64,000 nt of DNA from Mesorhizobium australicum (GTDB lineage: Bacteria > Pseudomonadota > Alphaproteobacteria > Rhizobiales > Rhizobiaceae). The notes beneath the pieces were generated by a model. The model saw nothing but the letters and a program-made list of their open reading frames with translations, was not told the origin of the DNA and ran no database searches. Each line of letters begins with the position of its first letter. The stretch's first letter is position 1. Position numbers and translations under genes: made by a program. Below are positions 28,378-35,787 of this stretch, one piece after another. The stretch covers positions 2,170,001 to 2,234,000 of the forward strand of contig NZ_FXBL01000004.1 of NCBI RefSeq assembly GCF_900177325.1, written 5' to 3'.

Positions 28378-30492
28378 TCAAGATGAGGGCGGCACGTGGT
28401 CTTTGCCGGTCACCTTCAGCGCGAAGGCATAGGTGTAGGCGATCTCCTCCAGGCGACTGAAACGGCCCGACGCGCCGGCATGCCCGGCGTCCATGTTGAT
28501 GCGGAAGAGGGCGGGATTCTTCGACGTCGAGCGCTCGCGCAGCCGGGCCACCCACTTCGCCGGCTCCCAATAGGTGACGCGCGGGTCGGTGAGGCCGGCG
28601 ACCGCCAGGATCGGCGGATAGGGCAGGGCGGCGACATTGTCATACGGGCTGTAGGCGGCGATGGTGCGGTAGTTCGCCTCCGAGACGATCGGATTGCCCC
28701 ATTCGGGCCATTCAGGCGGCGTCAGCGGCAGCGTGTCGTCGAGCATCGTCGTCAGCACGTCGACGAAGGGCACTTCGGCGACGATGGCACCGAAGGCGTC
28801 GGGCGCCATGTTGGAGACCGCGCCCATCAGCATGCCGCCGGCCGAGCCGCCCTGCGCGACGATGCGGTCGTGCGAGGTGAATTTCTCTGCCACGAGATGG
28901 CGAGCGGCGGCGATGAAGTCGGTGAAGGTGTTGAGCTTCTTCTCGCGCTTGCCGTCCTCGTACCAGCCATAGCCCTTGTCCTTGCCGCCGCGGATATGGG
29001 CGATGGCGTAGACGAAGCCGCGGTCGACCAGAGACAGGCAGTTGGTGTTGAAGCCGGCCGGGATGGTGATGCCGTAGGAGCCGTAGCCGTAGAGCAAGAG
29101 CGGCGCGGTGCCGTCGAGCTTGGTGTCGCGGTGGTAGAGCAGCGAAACAGGCACCGTCTCGCCGTCGGCCGCAGGCGCCATGACGCGGCGGGTGACGTAG
29201 TGGTCCGGATCGTGGCCGGAGGGCACTTCCTGTGTCTTGAGCAGGACACGCTCGCGCGAGCGCATGTCATAGTCGAACACCTGCGTCGGCGTGGTCATCG
29301 AGGAATAGGAGAAGCGGATCACGGTCGTGTCGTATTCGGCGGAGCCGCCGAGGCCAAGCGAATAGGCCTCCTCGTCGAAGGCGATCATGTGCTCCGCGCC
29401 GGAGGCGCGCTCGCGCACGACGATGCGGGGCAGCCCGTCCTTGCGCTCCAGCCGCACCAGGAAGTGTTGGAAGCCCATGACGGAGAGGATCAGGCGGCCG
29501 GGCTCGTGCGGGACGACCTCGCGCCAGTTCGTGCGCGACGGGTCGGTGGCGGGCGCCGACATGATCTTGAAGTCCTTGGCGCCGTCGGCATTGGTGAGGA
29601 TGAAGAACTCCTCGCCGCCTTCCTCGACCTCGTATTGCAGGCCGGGTTCGCGCGGGGCGACGATCTTCGGCCCGGCGGACGGGTCGTTCGCCGGCAGGAT
29701 GCGGTATTCGGTCGTCTCGTGATCGTTGATGACGACGAAGATCCAGTCGTTGTTGCGCGCGCCGCCGACATTCATGAACATGCCGGAATCGGTTTCCTCA
29801 TAGACCAGCCGGTCGGCTGCCGCATCGGTGCCGAGGCGGTGGTAGAACAGCTTCGAGGGGCGGTGGCTGGCGTCGAGCCGGGCGTAGAAGAAGCCGTCGC
29901 CCGACGCATCCCACACGCCGCCGCCGCCGGTGTCGGCGACCGTGTCGGCAAGGTCGGCGCGCGTATCGAGGTCGCGGACGCGCAGCGTGTAGAACTCGGA
30001 GCCCTTGTCGTCGACGCCCCACAGAAGCTTGCGGTGGTCGAAGGAATGGTCGACGCCGCCGATGCGGAAGTAGGCCTTGGACCCGGCTTCGAGGTCGCCA
30101 TCGAGATAGATGTCCTCCGGCCCGCCGTCGCGAGGCGTGCGGAAGAAGCGCGGCTGCTCGCCGCCCTTCTTGTAGGACGAGCCGTAGGCATAGGGACCGT
30201 CCTTCATCGGCACGGAGGAATCGTCCTCCTTGATGCGGCCCTTCATCTCGGCAAACAGGACCTTCCGCAGTTCCGCCGTGTCGGCCATCAGCGCGGTCTG
30301 GTAGGCGTTCTCATCCTCCAGGTGCCTGCGGATCGCGGGATCGAGCACGGCCGGGTCCTTGAACACCTCCTGCCAGTTGTCGGCGCGCAGCCAGGCGAAT
30401 TCGTCGACCCGGGTGATGCCGTGGCGGGTGTCCTCGACGGGGCGGCGCTCGGTGGCCGGGGCGGGCAGGTCCGGAAAGGGGCTCTTCGTCAT
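28378..30492 (-). CDS. S9 family serine peptidase (oligopeptidase B / prolyl oligopeptidase)
   Basis: 704-residue cytosolic oligopeptidase. A seven-bladed propeller (residues about 75-430) precedes an alpha/beta-hydrolase domain with the nucleophile in VAQGGSAGGMLMG (Ser about 547), the acid in VAGLTDPRVTYWEPAKW (Asp about 632) and the His in MDAGHAGASGR (about 667). The order YGSYG...RGG.D.G..W is typical of oligopeptidase B, which cleaves after basic residues in short peptides. Monocistronic and leftward. Confidence 0.92.
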   Translation of the reverse strand: MTKSPFPDLPAPATERRPVEDTRHGITRVDEFAWLRADNWQEVFKDPAVLDPAIRRHLEDENAYQTALMADTAELRKVLFAEMKGRIKEDDSSVPMKDGPYAYGSSYKKGGEQPRFFRTPRDGGPEDIYLDGDLEAGSKAYFRIGGVDHSFDHRKLLWGVDDKGSEFYTLRVRDLDTRADLADTVADTGGGGVWDASGDGFFYARLDASHRPSKLFYHRLGTDAAADRLVYEETDSGMFMNVGGARNNDWIFVVINDHETTEYRILPANDPSAGPKIVAPREPGLQYEVEEGGEEFFILTNADGAKDFKIMSAPATDPSRTNWREVVPHEPGRLILSVMGFQHFLVRLERKDGLPRIVVRERASGAEHMIAFDEEAYSLGLGGSAEYDTTVIRFSYSSMTTPTQVFDYDMRSRERVLLKTQEVPSGHDPDHYVTRRVMAPAADGETVPVSLLYHRDTKLDGTAPLLLYGYGSYGITIPAGFNTNCLSLVDRGFVYAIAHIRGGKDKGYGWYEDGKREKKLNTFTDFIAAARHLVAEKFTSHDRIVAQGGSAGGMLMGAVSNMAPDAFGAIVAEVPFVDVLTTMLDDTLPLTPPEWPEWGNPIVSEANYRTIAAYSPYDNVAALPYPPILAVAGLTDPRVTYWEPAKWVARLRERSTSKNPALFRINMDAGHAGASGRFSRLEEIAYTYAFALKVTGKDHVPPSS

Positions 30493-30625
30493 CAGGCGGT
30501 CTTTCGCTGTTGAATGCGGAATGAACGGAGGGATCAGGAGGGGTTCAAGTAACAGAAATTAGTTCTGACGGCATGGGCGCGAAACAACCGGCACCGATAC
30601 AGCCCGAAACATGGAGGACAACATC

Positions 30626-30985
30626 ATGAAGCGCACTCTGCTCGCCGCATCTCTCTTCTTTGCCGTCGCCGCAGCCGCAGGCGATGGCCGCGCCGCCGCC
30701 TTCTCGGCCTGGCAGGTGACCGACGTCTCCTGGGGCGATACCCTCAACGTCCGCAAGTATCCAGCCAGCTATTCGCAGAAGCAGTCGGCCTATCCCAACG
30801 GAACCGTGCTGCAGATGACCGGCCGCTGCACCGACGGACTGAACCTGTTCGACATTTCCGGCAAGTCGGAATGGGCGCAGAAGCAGGCCGTGCGCTACCG
30901 CTGGTGCGAGGTCTGGCACGACCCGAAAAACGATGGCGACTTCACCACCGGCTGGGTCTACGGCAAATACATCCGCCCGTACTGA
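30626..30985 (+). CDS. Secreted SH3-like hypothetical protein
   Basis: 119-residue product with a signal peptide (MKRTLLAASLFFAVAAAAGD, ending near GRAAA). The mature domain (WQVTDVSWGDTLNVRKYPASYSQKQSAYPNGTVLQMTG...W.EVWHDPKN...GWVYGKYIRPY) has the beginning and end typical of bacterial SH3 domains. Cysteines at GRCTDG and RWCEVW may form a disulfide in the periplasm. GGAGG lies upstream of the chosen ATG. Such domains often bind peptidoglycan or adaptors. A strong terminator follows. Confidence 0.8.
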   Translation: MKRTLLAASLFFAVAAAAGDGRAAAFSAWQVTDVSWGDTLNVRKYPASYSQKQSAYPNGTVLQMTGRCTDGLNLFDISGKSEWAQKQAVRYRWCEVWHDPKNDGDFTTGWVYGKYIRPY

Positions 30986-31018
30986 CGGCCGAAACGCGCT
31001 CTCGCGCTGAAACGCAAA

Positions 31019-31052
31019 GCGCCCGGAAGGCCAGCACCTTCCGGGCGTTTTT
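31019..31052 (+). terminator. Rho-independent terminator
   Basis: GCCCGGAAGG and CCTTCCGGGC form a perfect 10-bp stem around CCAGCA, followed by GTTTTT. It ends the SH3-like protein gene 34 nt after its stop. Confidence 0.9.
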
Positions 31053-31420
31053 CGCATACATAACCCAAGAATCTGGTGTAGATTCGGGGCAGTTTCACCA
31101 ACTACCCGCCATGATTCCGAATGAAACCACAGGTTTGCATTTTGTTAACGAATGTTTCCAGCTGACTTGCACGACTTGTTCATTCTGGCGGTCTCAACGC
31201 GTGGAAGTTGTGAAAGCGACTTCACAGATCAATCTGATCTGGACTGACCTGGAAGACTCTCGTGAGAAATTCGATTTCGTAATTGACTTATACTGTCGCT
31301 CACTCCATTTGTTGCGCGGGGATTGCGAATCGAAGGGCAATCTGTTCCGCGTCGCTGCAATCCCGGCGGATACAGACCAAGCCCAAAATCATCCTGACGT
31401 ACTAGCCAAGGGGCACTGCA
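31053..31420 (+). promoter_or_regulatory. Long AT-richer leader of mucR
   Basis: This 368-bp gap has clearly lower GC than its flanks. A TATACT hexamer at 31289-31294 is a plausible -10 element, but no convincing -35 was found at 17 bp. MucR-type proteins bind AT-rich DNA and repress their own genes, so this is probably the autoregulated promoter. A frame starting at ATG 31111 stays open through the gap and into mucR in another phase; its codons do not look like those of neighbouring genes and I do not call it. Confidence 0.5.
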
Positions 31421-31840
31421 ATGGACATCAACGAAAGCAGCCTAAGGAGCGGCGATACGCTGATCGAACTCACGGCGGACGTTGTCGCCGCCTATGTGAG
31501 CAACAATCCTGTTCCCGTTTCCGAGCTTGCGAATCTGATTGCGGACGTTCACGCCGCGCTCGGGCGCGTCGGCGGGACCGTCGAAGCGCCGCCGGCCGAG
31601 AAGCAGAAGCCGGCCGTCAACCCGAAGAAGTCGATCCACGACGAGTATCTGGTCTGCCTGGAAGACGGCAAGAAGTTCAAGTCGCTGAAGCGTCACCTGA
31701 TGACCCACTACGGCCTGACGCCGGACGCCTATCGCGAGAAGTGGGGTCTCGATCCGAGCTACCCGATGGTTGCGCCGAACTACGCCGCCGCGCGCTCGCA
31801 GCTGGCGAAGAAGATGGGGCTCGGCCGCAAGCGTAAATAA
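31421..31840 (+). CDS. mucR: Ros/MucR family zinc-finger transcriptional regulator
   Basis: 139-residue global regulator of exopolysaccharide, motility and virulence or symbiosis genes in Rhizobiales. The DNA-binding part is [47 protein letters not shown] (residues about 70-115). The finger has Cys-x2-Asp instead of Cys-x2-Cys, then the two His of HLMTH, a variation known in MucR and the related Ml proteins. The C-terminal [12 protein letters not shown] is also typical. The Mu-like prophage lies 0.5 kb downstream. Confidence 0.94.
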   Translation: MDINESSLRSGDTLIELTADVVAAYVSNNPVPVSELANLIADVHAALGRVGGTVEAPPAEKQKPAVNPKKSIHDEYLVCLEDGKKFKSLKRHLMTHYGLTPDAYREKWGLDPSYPMVAPNYAAARSQLAKKMGLGRKRK

Positions 31841-32022
31841 GAGACTGCTTGGAGATTTTACTCTGGCGGCCATCTGATGGGGTTTTCTGTGCTTCCGGTG
31901 CCCACGGACCCAAATGTCCGCCGCGCTCCGGTTATCGAAACCACCGCCAGTTGACTCGCCAGAGCGAATTTCGAAACAGTATCTAAATTCGCGAATTCGG
32001 GCATCGGGCTGCCCGAGGACGT

Positions 32023-32350
32023 TCAACCCGCTCGCAGCCAATGCTGCGGGCGGGTTTGTTTTTGGCGAGTGGTCTCCCGCTGTGAACCCGCCTCGTCCGG
32101 CAGCGGTTCGTGCGCGGCCAGCCGGTCGAGCGCCTGCTTGAGCGCGATGTGGCGGTTGAGATCGTAGCTCCAATGCCGGCGCATCCCCTTGAGTCGCTCG
32201 CGCTCGATGAGCCGGGTGATGCGCGCCGCGATGCGGCGACGCTCGATACCCGTCGAGGCGAGCGCGTCTGCCAGATCGATCCCCGAGATGAGGAAGAAGG
32301 CGGCCGTCTGCCGCGCCTGTCGTTCGAACTCGTCCTTCTGCTGCCGGAAC
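32023..32350 (-). pseudogene. 3' portion of a host gene interrupted by the prophage
   Basis: The leftward frame entering from the prophage end reads FRQQKDEFERQARQTAAFFL, then SGIDLADALASTGIERRR and onward to a stop at 32023-32025. It resembles a small conserved rhizobial protein with a winged-helix-like end (ARITRLIERERLKGMRRHWSYDLNRHIALKQALDRLA). The 5' part with its start codon should lie beyond the right end of the prophage. The last five host bases are GGAAC, the expected target duplication. I do not recognise the function. Confidence 0.6.
32025..32064 (+). terminator. Probable rightward terminator downstream of mucR
   Basis: AACCCGCTCGCAGC pairs with GCTGCGGGCGGGTT with one mismatch around a 4-nt loop and is followed by TGTTTTT. 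It overlaps the stop codon of the interrupted leftward host gene. Between mucR and this hairpin (31841-32022) nothing else was recognised. Confidence 0.6.
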
Positions 32351-32532
32351 TGTAACGCGCAAGATCACATGGCTTTTGCCGGGAACATCCGGGAATAGGC
32401 GGGAAGGACCGAAAAAAGGCGGAAACGCAAGGGGTTGCGAGGTCTCGGCCGGCAAATGGCCGGATCACAGGCGCGCAAGTTCAAATGGCACTGGAAGGCG
32501 CTTTGAACGAGAGGCGCGCAAGATCAAATGGC
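32351..32532 (+). repeat. Left attachment end with three transposase-binding sites (L1, L2, L3)
   Basis: The terminus TGTA is followed by L1 ACGCGCAAGATCACATGGC (32355-32373). L2 is GCGCGCAAGTTCAAATGGC (32471-32489) and L3 is GCGCGCAAGATCAAATGGC (32514-32532). All three are in the same orientation, spaced 116 and 43 bp start to start. Phage Mu has three same-direction MuA sites at its left end with a similar long-then-short spacing. L3 contains the stop codon of the repressor gene. Confidence 0.85.
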
Positions 32533-33195
32533 GCCGCCCGCCCACCTCACGCGACCTTCGATGATCAGTTCGGGCTGCTCGGCGAGCGGAACCTCTTCGG
32601 TGTCGTAGGCCGGGTTGTCGCTCTTCAGCAGCAGGATGCCGTCGCGCCGCATCTGGACGCGCTTGACCTTCAGCAGGCCGGCGAAGACCAGGACATAGAT
32701 GCCGTCCTGCCGGACGTCGCGGATCGCGGTGTCGACGAGCATCATGTCGCCGTGCGCGATCGTCGGATACATCGAATCGCCGTCGCAGATCAGAATGCGG
32801 GCAAAGCGGGCAGAAACGCCAAGCTGCCGCAGCCATTCCTCCCGGAAAGCCACGATGTCGGCGGGACCGAGATAATCTTCGGCAAATCCCGGGGACAGCG
32901 CTCCGGCGCCGGCCGCGGCACGGACGTCGAGCCGCGGGATCGGCACGAAGCCGTCACTGTATCCAACCACCAGTTGCGCCGGACCCGGTCGCATCGGCCC
33001 TTCGCCGGTCGCGAGCCAATCAAGGGTGACGTGCGTCAGCCGCGCAATCTCGACGAGCTTCTCAAGGCCGGGCATCGACCCGTCGAGGTATTTGCGAACC
33101 ATATTGTCCGAAATTGCACTCCGCCTCGAAAACGCATGAGGCGATTCGCCATCTAGGGCGATTCGAAAGCGGTCAGCGAACCCGATCGGTCCCAT
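32524..33195 (-). CDS. Phage repressor, XRE HTH plus S24 (LexA-like) peptidase
   Basis: 223-residue prophage repressor. The N-terminal HTH is FSRRSAISDNMVRKYLDGSMPGLEKLVEIARLTHV. The C-terminal LexA/CI-type autoprotease has Ser in CDGDSMYPTI (about 140) and Lys in LLKVKRVQ (about 178). A candidate Ala-Gly self-cleavage site is in RAAAGAGAL (about 92-100). This predicts RecA-stimulated induction, unlike the temperature/Clp-controlled Mu c repressor. It is transcribed leftward to the phage end, as Mu c is, and faces the Ner gene across an operator region. Confidence 0.9.
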   Translation of the reverse strand: MGPIGFADRFRIALDGESPHAFSRRSAISDNMVRKYLDGSMPGLEKLVEIARLTHVTLDWLATGEGPMRPGPAQLVVGYSDGFVPIPRLDVRAAAGAGALSPGFAEDYLGPADIVAFREEWLRQLGVSARFARILICDGDSMYPTIAHGDMMLVDTAIRDVRQDGIYVLVFAGLLKVKRVQMRRDGILLLKSDNPAYDTEEVPLAEQPELIIEGRVRWAGGAI

Positions 33196-33201
33196 GCTGC
33201 T

Positions 33202-33361
33202 AACTCTGACCGCGCGTCAGAGTTCCGCTCACACATTTGGCGAACCGAATTTGCAAGCAATAACAATCGCCTGAAGAGATTTGCACAGGAGCGCGCCTCT
33301 TTTCGAACTCTGACGCGATTTCGGGCCGCGCTGCGGTTGAAGAATTTGCATAAAAGTGCAA
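33202..33361. promoter_or_regulatory. Repressor/Ner operator region with repeated motifs
   Basis: The 242-bp divergent gap contains a perfect inverted repeat, AACTCTGAC (33202-33210) and GTCAGAGTT (33216-33224), and a second AACTCTGAC half-site at 33306-33314. A different motif, ATTTGCA, occurs at 33249, 33279 and 33344. The last copy forms TTGCA-N6-TGCAA (33346-33361). Two motif classes suit two regulators, the S24 repressor and Ner; which binds which is not determined. Confidence 0.65.
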
Positions 33362-33437
33362 CATTAGTGGCCACTCTTGTTGACAGTCAGCCCGAACCGT
33401 CGGCCTCCGCGAAAGGCCGGCCGATCCAGGAGCCACA

Positions 33438-33743
33438 ATGGACACGCCTTCGAAATGGGACCGGCCCGCGATCGTCGCGGAAGTCCATCGCCGCAAGATG
33501 ACACTGACGGGGATCGCGATCGACGCCGGGCTCTACCCCAGCGCCTGCCGCCAGGGTCTGCTCGGCAAGAGCCGCCCGGGCGCCGAAGCAATCGCTGCCG
33601 CGCTGGACGTGCCCTTCCGCACCCTGTTCCCCGACAGCTACTCGCGTGGCCGTCATGGCGAGAGCCAGACTAGCAGCAACGTTCGTTGCAACGGAAGTGC
33701 AAAAGCCGCGCCCAAATTAGACACCGCCGCCGCTGAACCCTGA
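33438..33743 (+). CDS. Ner-like DNA-binding protein
   Basis: 101 residues. The first 70 (WDRPAIVAEVHRRKMTLTGIAIDAGLYPSACRQGLLGKSRPGAEAIAAALDVPFRTLFPDSY) match the lambda-like HTH of the Ner/Nlp family: W-x-x-A-x-I-x-A-x-L-x-x-K-G-x-T-L, then P...A...LG..P..LWP. In Mu, Ner shuts down early and repressor transcription during lytic growth. First rightward gene of the early operon, directly after the operator region. The basic and serine-rich last 30 residues are an extension. Confidence 0.88.
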   Translation: MDTPSKWDRPAIVAEVHRRKMTLTGIAIDAGLYPSACRQGLLGKSRPGAEAIAAALDVPFRTLFPDSYSRGRHGESQTSSNVRCNGSAKAAPKLDTAAAEP

Positions 33744-33793
33744 GAGCCTCGTCAACGCCGCCCGCCGCCGTCGACTTGCCCGAGTTCAGCGCC

Positions 33794-34624
33794 ATGACCG
33801 CCACGCCCGTTCCAGTTTCTGCCATCGACATTCCTGCCGGCCGCCGGCGTCTTGACCCAGTTTGGGTCAAGACTCTCGCCGAGCTGATGCTGACACCCGC
33901 GGATTGCGCGCCGATCGAGCTGATCAGTCGCGGCGATCGTTTCCAGCTCGTCTTCGGCAGACATCGTCTCGCGGCTGCAGAGCGCAACGGCTGGACCGAG
34001 ATCCCCGCGATCGTGAAGACGTCAGCCGACTTTGCCAACGATGCGGCGATCATCCGTCGTGAGATCGTCGAGAACTTTGCCCGCCGCGATCTTTCGGCCC
34101 TCGATCGTGCCGTGGACATCGCTCGGTGGCGCGAGGCGTTCGAGGCAGTCCAAGGGGTGATCCGCAAAGGGCGTCCGGCGAAATTGTCGCAACTTGCGAC
34201 AATTTCCGACGACGACATCGACCGGTTCGCCGGCAGTTTCTCGGAAGCCGCGCGCCGCGCCCTTGGCATCAACCGAGACGCAATCTCACGCGCCATGCGC
34301 ATCGCAGCGATCGCGGCGGATCTGCGAGACGCGATCGCACTACACCCGATCGCCGAAAACCAATCCGAACTCCTATTGCTCGCCGCCCAAGCCCCGGAAA
34401 GGCAGCGACAGATCGTCGAACTGCTGAACCGAACGGCGCTCCCGGCCGCGAACGTGACCGATGCGATCGCCGTTCTGGACCGACTGCCGCCGCGCCTTCG
34501 CGAAGCAGCCTGGCAGGCTATCTCATCCAAGTTTTCCCGGCTCAAGGAAGCCGAGCAGGCCCGGTTCTTCGAGCTTCACGAAGCGGCCATCCGTCGCTGG
34601 CTTGCAGGGAGGAGCGGATCATGA
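33794..34624 (+). CDS. ParB/Srx-like protein, early gene
   Basis: 276 residues. The N-terminal ParB-like domain has VSAIDIPAGRRRLDPVWVKTLAELM, PIELISRGDRFQLVFGRHRLAAAERNGWTEIPAIV (the GxHRLxAA box, about residues 54-64) and ENFARRDLSALDRAVDIARWREAF. The C-terminal half is helical, with GINRDAISRAMRIAAI as a possible HTH. In transposable phages such genes occur between Ner and the transposase; their job is not established. The next gene begins 4 nt before its stop. Confidence 0.82.
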   Translation: MTATPVPVSAIDIPAGRRRLDPVWVKTLAELMLTPADCAPIELISRGDRFQLVFGRHRLAAAERNGWTEIPAIVKTSADFANDAAIIRREIVENFARRDLSALDRAVDIARWREAFEAVQGVIRKGRPAKLSQLATISDDDIDRFAGSFSEAARRALGINRDAISRAMRIAAIAADLRDAIALHPIAENQSELLLLAAQAPERQRQIVELLNRTALPAANVTDAIAVLDRLPPRLREAAWQAISSKFSRLKEAEQARFFELHEAAIRRWLAGRSGS

Positions 34625-35082
34625 AGCGCCCGCGACGCGACACGTTCACGCAGGATCTCTTCCGCGACTATCAACCCGAGCCCGTCGTCGAGCGCTTCGA
34701 CGCGCAGGCCGTGCAGGCCTGGTCGATCTCCGGCCGGCTGTCGAAGGCGGTGGCTCTGACGATGGACGAGTCCGGCATGTCGCGGAGCGAGATCGCGGCC
34801 GAGATGACGGAGATGACGAAGGCCTCCGTCTCAAAGGCGATGCTCGACGGCTACGCCAGCCAGGCGCGCGAGCAGCACTCGATCTCGGCCGTGCGGCTGG
34901 CGGCGCTGGTTGCGATCACCGGCGATGCGCGGGCGCTGAACGTGCTGCTCGCCGATGCCGGCCTGGTGGCGGTTCCGCAGAAATACGAGGCGCTGCTGCG
35001 CCGCGAGATGGCGCGCGAAGCCCGCGAGCGGGCCGCGCGCGACGAACAGGCTTTCGACGCCGAATGGAGAGCCCGGCGATGA
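34621..35082 (+). CDS. Early phage protein with predicted helix-turn-helix
   Basis: 153 residues, starting MKRPRRDTFTQDLFRDYQPE. The centre (SKAVALTMDESGMSRSEIAAEMTEMTKASVSKAMLDGYAS) reads like an HTH in which ESGMSRSEIAAEM is helix-turn and TKASVSKAML the recognition helix. The C-terminal 40 residues are Arg/Glu/Ala-rich and probably a single long helix. Overlaps the ParB-like gene by 4 nt (ATGA). I do not recognise a named family. Confidence 0.7.
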   Translation: MKRPRRDTFTQDLFRDYQPEPVVERFDAQAVQAWSISGRLSKAVALTMDESGMSRSEIAAEMTEMTKASVSKAMLDGYASQAREQHSISAVRLAALVAITGDARALNVLLADAGLVAVPQKYEALLRREMAREARERAARDEQAFDAEWRARR

Positions 35083-35210
35083 ACAGGACAATCGCAGACC
35101 GCATAGAAGCCAGGCGCAAGGCCCATTCATTCCTTAACGCCTGCGTCCTGGTCGGTTCCATCCTCGCGGCGTTCGTGATGGGCGCGGCGTCCATGCTGGG
35201 GGCGTTCTGA
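35079..35210 (+). CDS. Small membrane protein, 43 aa
   Basis: MNRTIADRIEARRKAHSFLN begins a short basic amphipathic head followed by one transmembrane helix (ACVLVGSILAAFVMGAASML). Its ATG overlaps the previous stop (ATGA) and its stop overlaps the next ATG (TGATG), so it sits inside a tightly coupled early operon. Size and layout suggest a small membrane-active early protein, perhaps for host takeover or superinfection exclusion; that role is inference only. Confidence 0.6.
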   Translation: MNRTIADRIEARRKAHSFLNACVLVGSILAAFVMGAASMLGAF

Positions 35211-35446
35211 TGTCGCTCCTGTCCTCCCTGTTTTCCGCACCGGCCCTGACCGCGGGCTGGCTGCGGACGGCGCCTGCCATCCCTGCCCCCCGGATGGCAG
35301 GCGCACCGGATTGCGAGCGCTGCCACGGCGCCGGCATCGTCTTCGACTGCGCCCACTGGCCGCGCTGCGGATGCCCCGGCGGAGCGGTGGCGGACTATTG
35401 CCCGGGTGTGACGAAGCTGTGCGAATGCCGGGAGGACGCGTCGTGA
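35210..35446 (+). CDS. Cysteine-rich zinc-binding-like early protein
   Basis: 78 residues with nine cysteines in the second half: CERCHGAGIVFDCAHWPRCGCPGG, then CPGVTKLCEC. CxxCxGxG is the half-site of DnaJ-type zinc modules. CxxCH also resembles a haem site, but no signal peptide supports a c-type cytochrome. The first 30 residues are moderately hydrophobic. Coupled at both ends to neighbours (TGATG and GTGA overlaps). Function unknown. Confidence 0.6.
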   Translation: MSLLSSLFSAPALTAGWLRTAPAIPAPRMAGAPDCERCHGAGIVFDCAHWPRCGCPGGAVADYCPGVTKLCECREDAS

Positions 35447-35787
35447 CGAATCCGATGCCTTGTCCCTGCTGCGGGCGCCCGCTGCCGATCGACGAGACGC
35501 TGCAGATCGATGCGGCCTCCGGCGTCATCAGGCGAGGTGGCCGCTTCGTGATCCTGCCGCGCGCAGAAGTCACGGTGTTGGAAATCCTCGTCGCCGCGCA
35601 AGGCCGGTTCGTCACTAAGGAGCGGGTTTTCGCGAAACTCCACGGCCAGGAGTCCGAGTGCAACGTGAGCGTCGTCGAAAGCCACGTCAGCAAGCTTAAC
35701 CGCAAGCTCCAGACCCTCGGCCTGGCGGTCAAGACTGCCCGGTATTCTGGCTATCGCTTCATACCACCGGAGGGCGCCAGCATATGA
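35443..35787 (+). CDS. Zinc-ribbon plus OmpR-type winged-helix protein, copy 1
   Basis: 114 residues starting at GTG 35443 (overlap with the previous TGA). The N-terminus has CPCCGRPLPIDETL, a short zinc knuckle. Residues 30-110 are an OmpR/PhoB-class winged helix: LPRAEVTVLEILVAAQGRFVTKERVFAKL, VSVVESHVSKLNRKLQTLGL, and RYSGYRFIPP as the wing. There is no receiver domain. Copy 2 follows with a 4-nt overlap. Probably phage transcription regulators of early or middle genes; no counterpart exists in Mu. Confidence 0.75.
   Translation: MTNPMPCPCCGRPLPIDETLQIDAASGVIRRGGRFVILPRAEVTVLEILVAAQGRFVTKERVFAKLHGQESECNVSVVESHVSKLNRKLQTLGLAVKTARYSGYRFIPPEGASI

Noticed and set aside
31442..32455. Long leftward open frame antisense to mucR and across the prophage end
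   Set aside because: It overlaps the complete MucR gene in antisense, crosses the transposon end and has arginine-rich composition typical of non-coding frames in high-GC DNA.
35210..35446. CERCH in the 78-aa early protein as a c-type haem site
   Set aside because: No signal peptide or periplasmic context, and the remaining cysteines fit a zinc module better.
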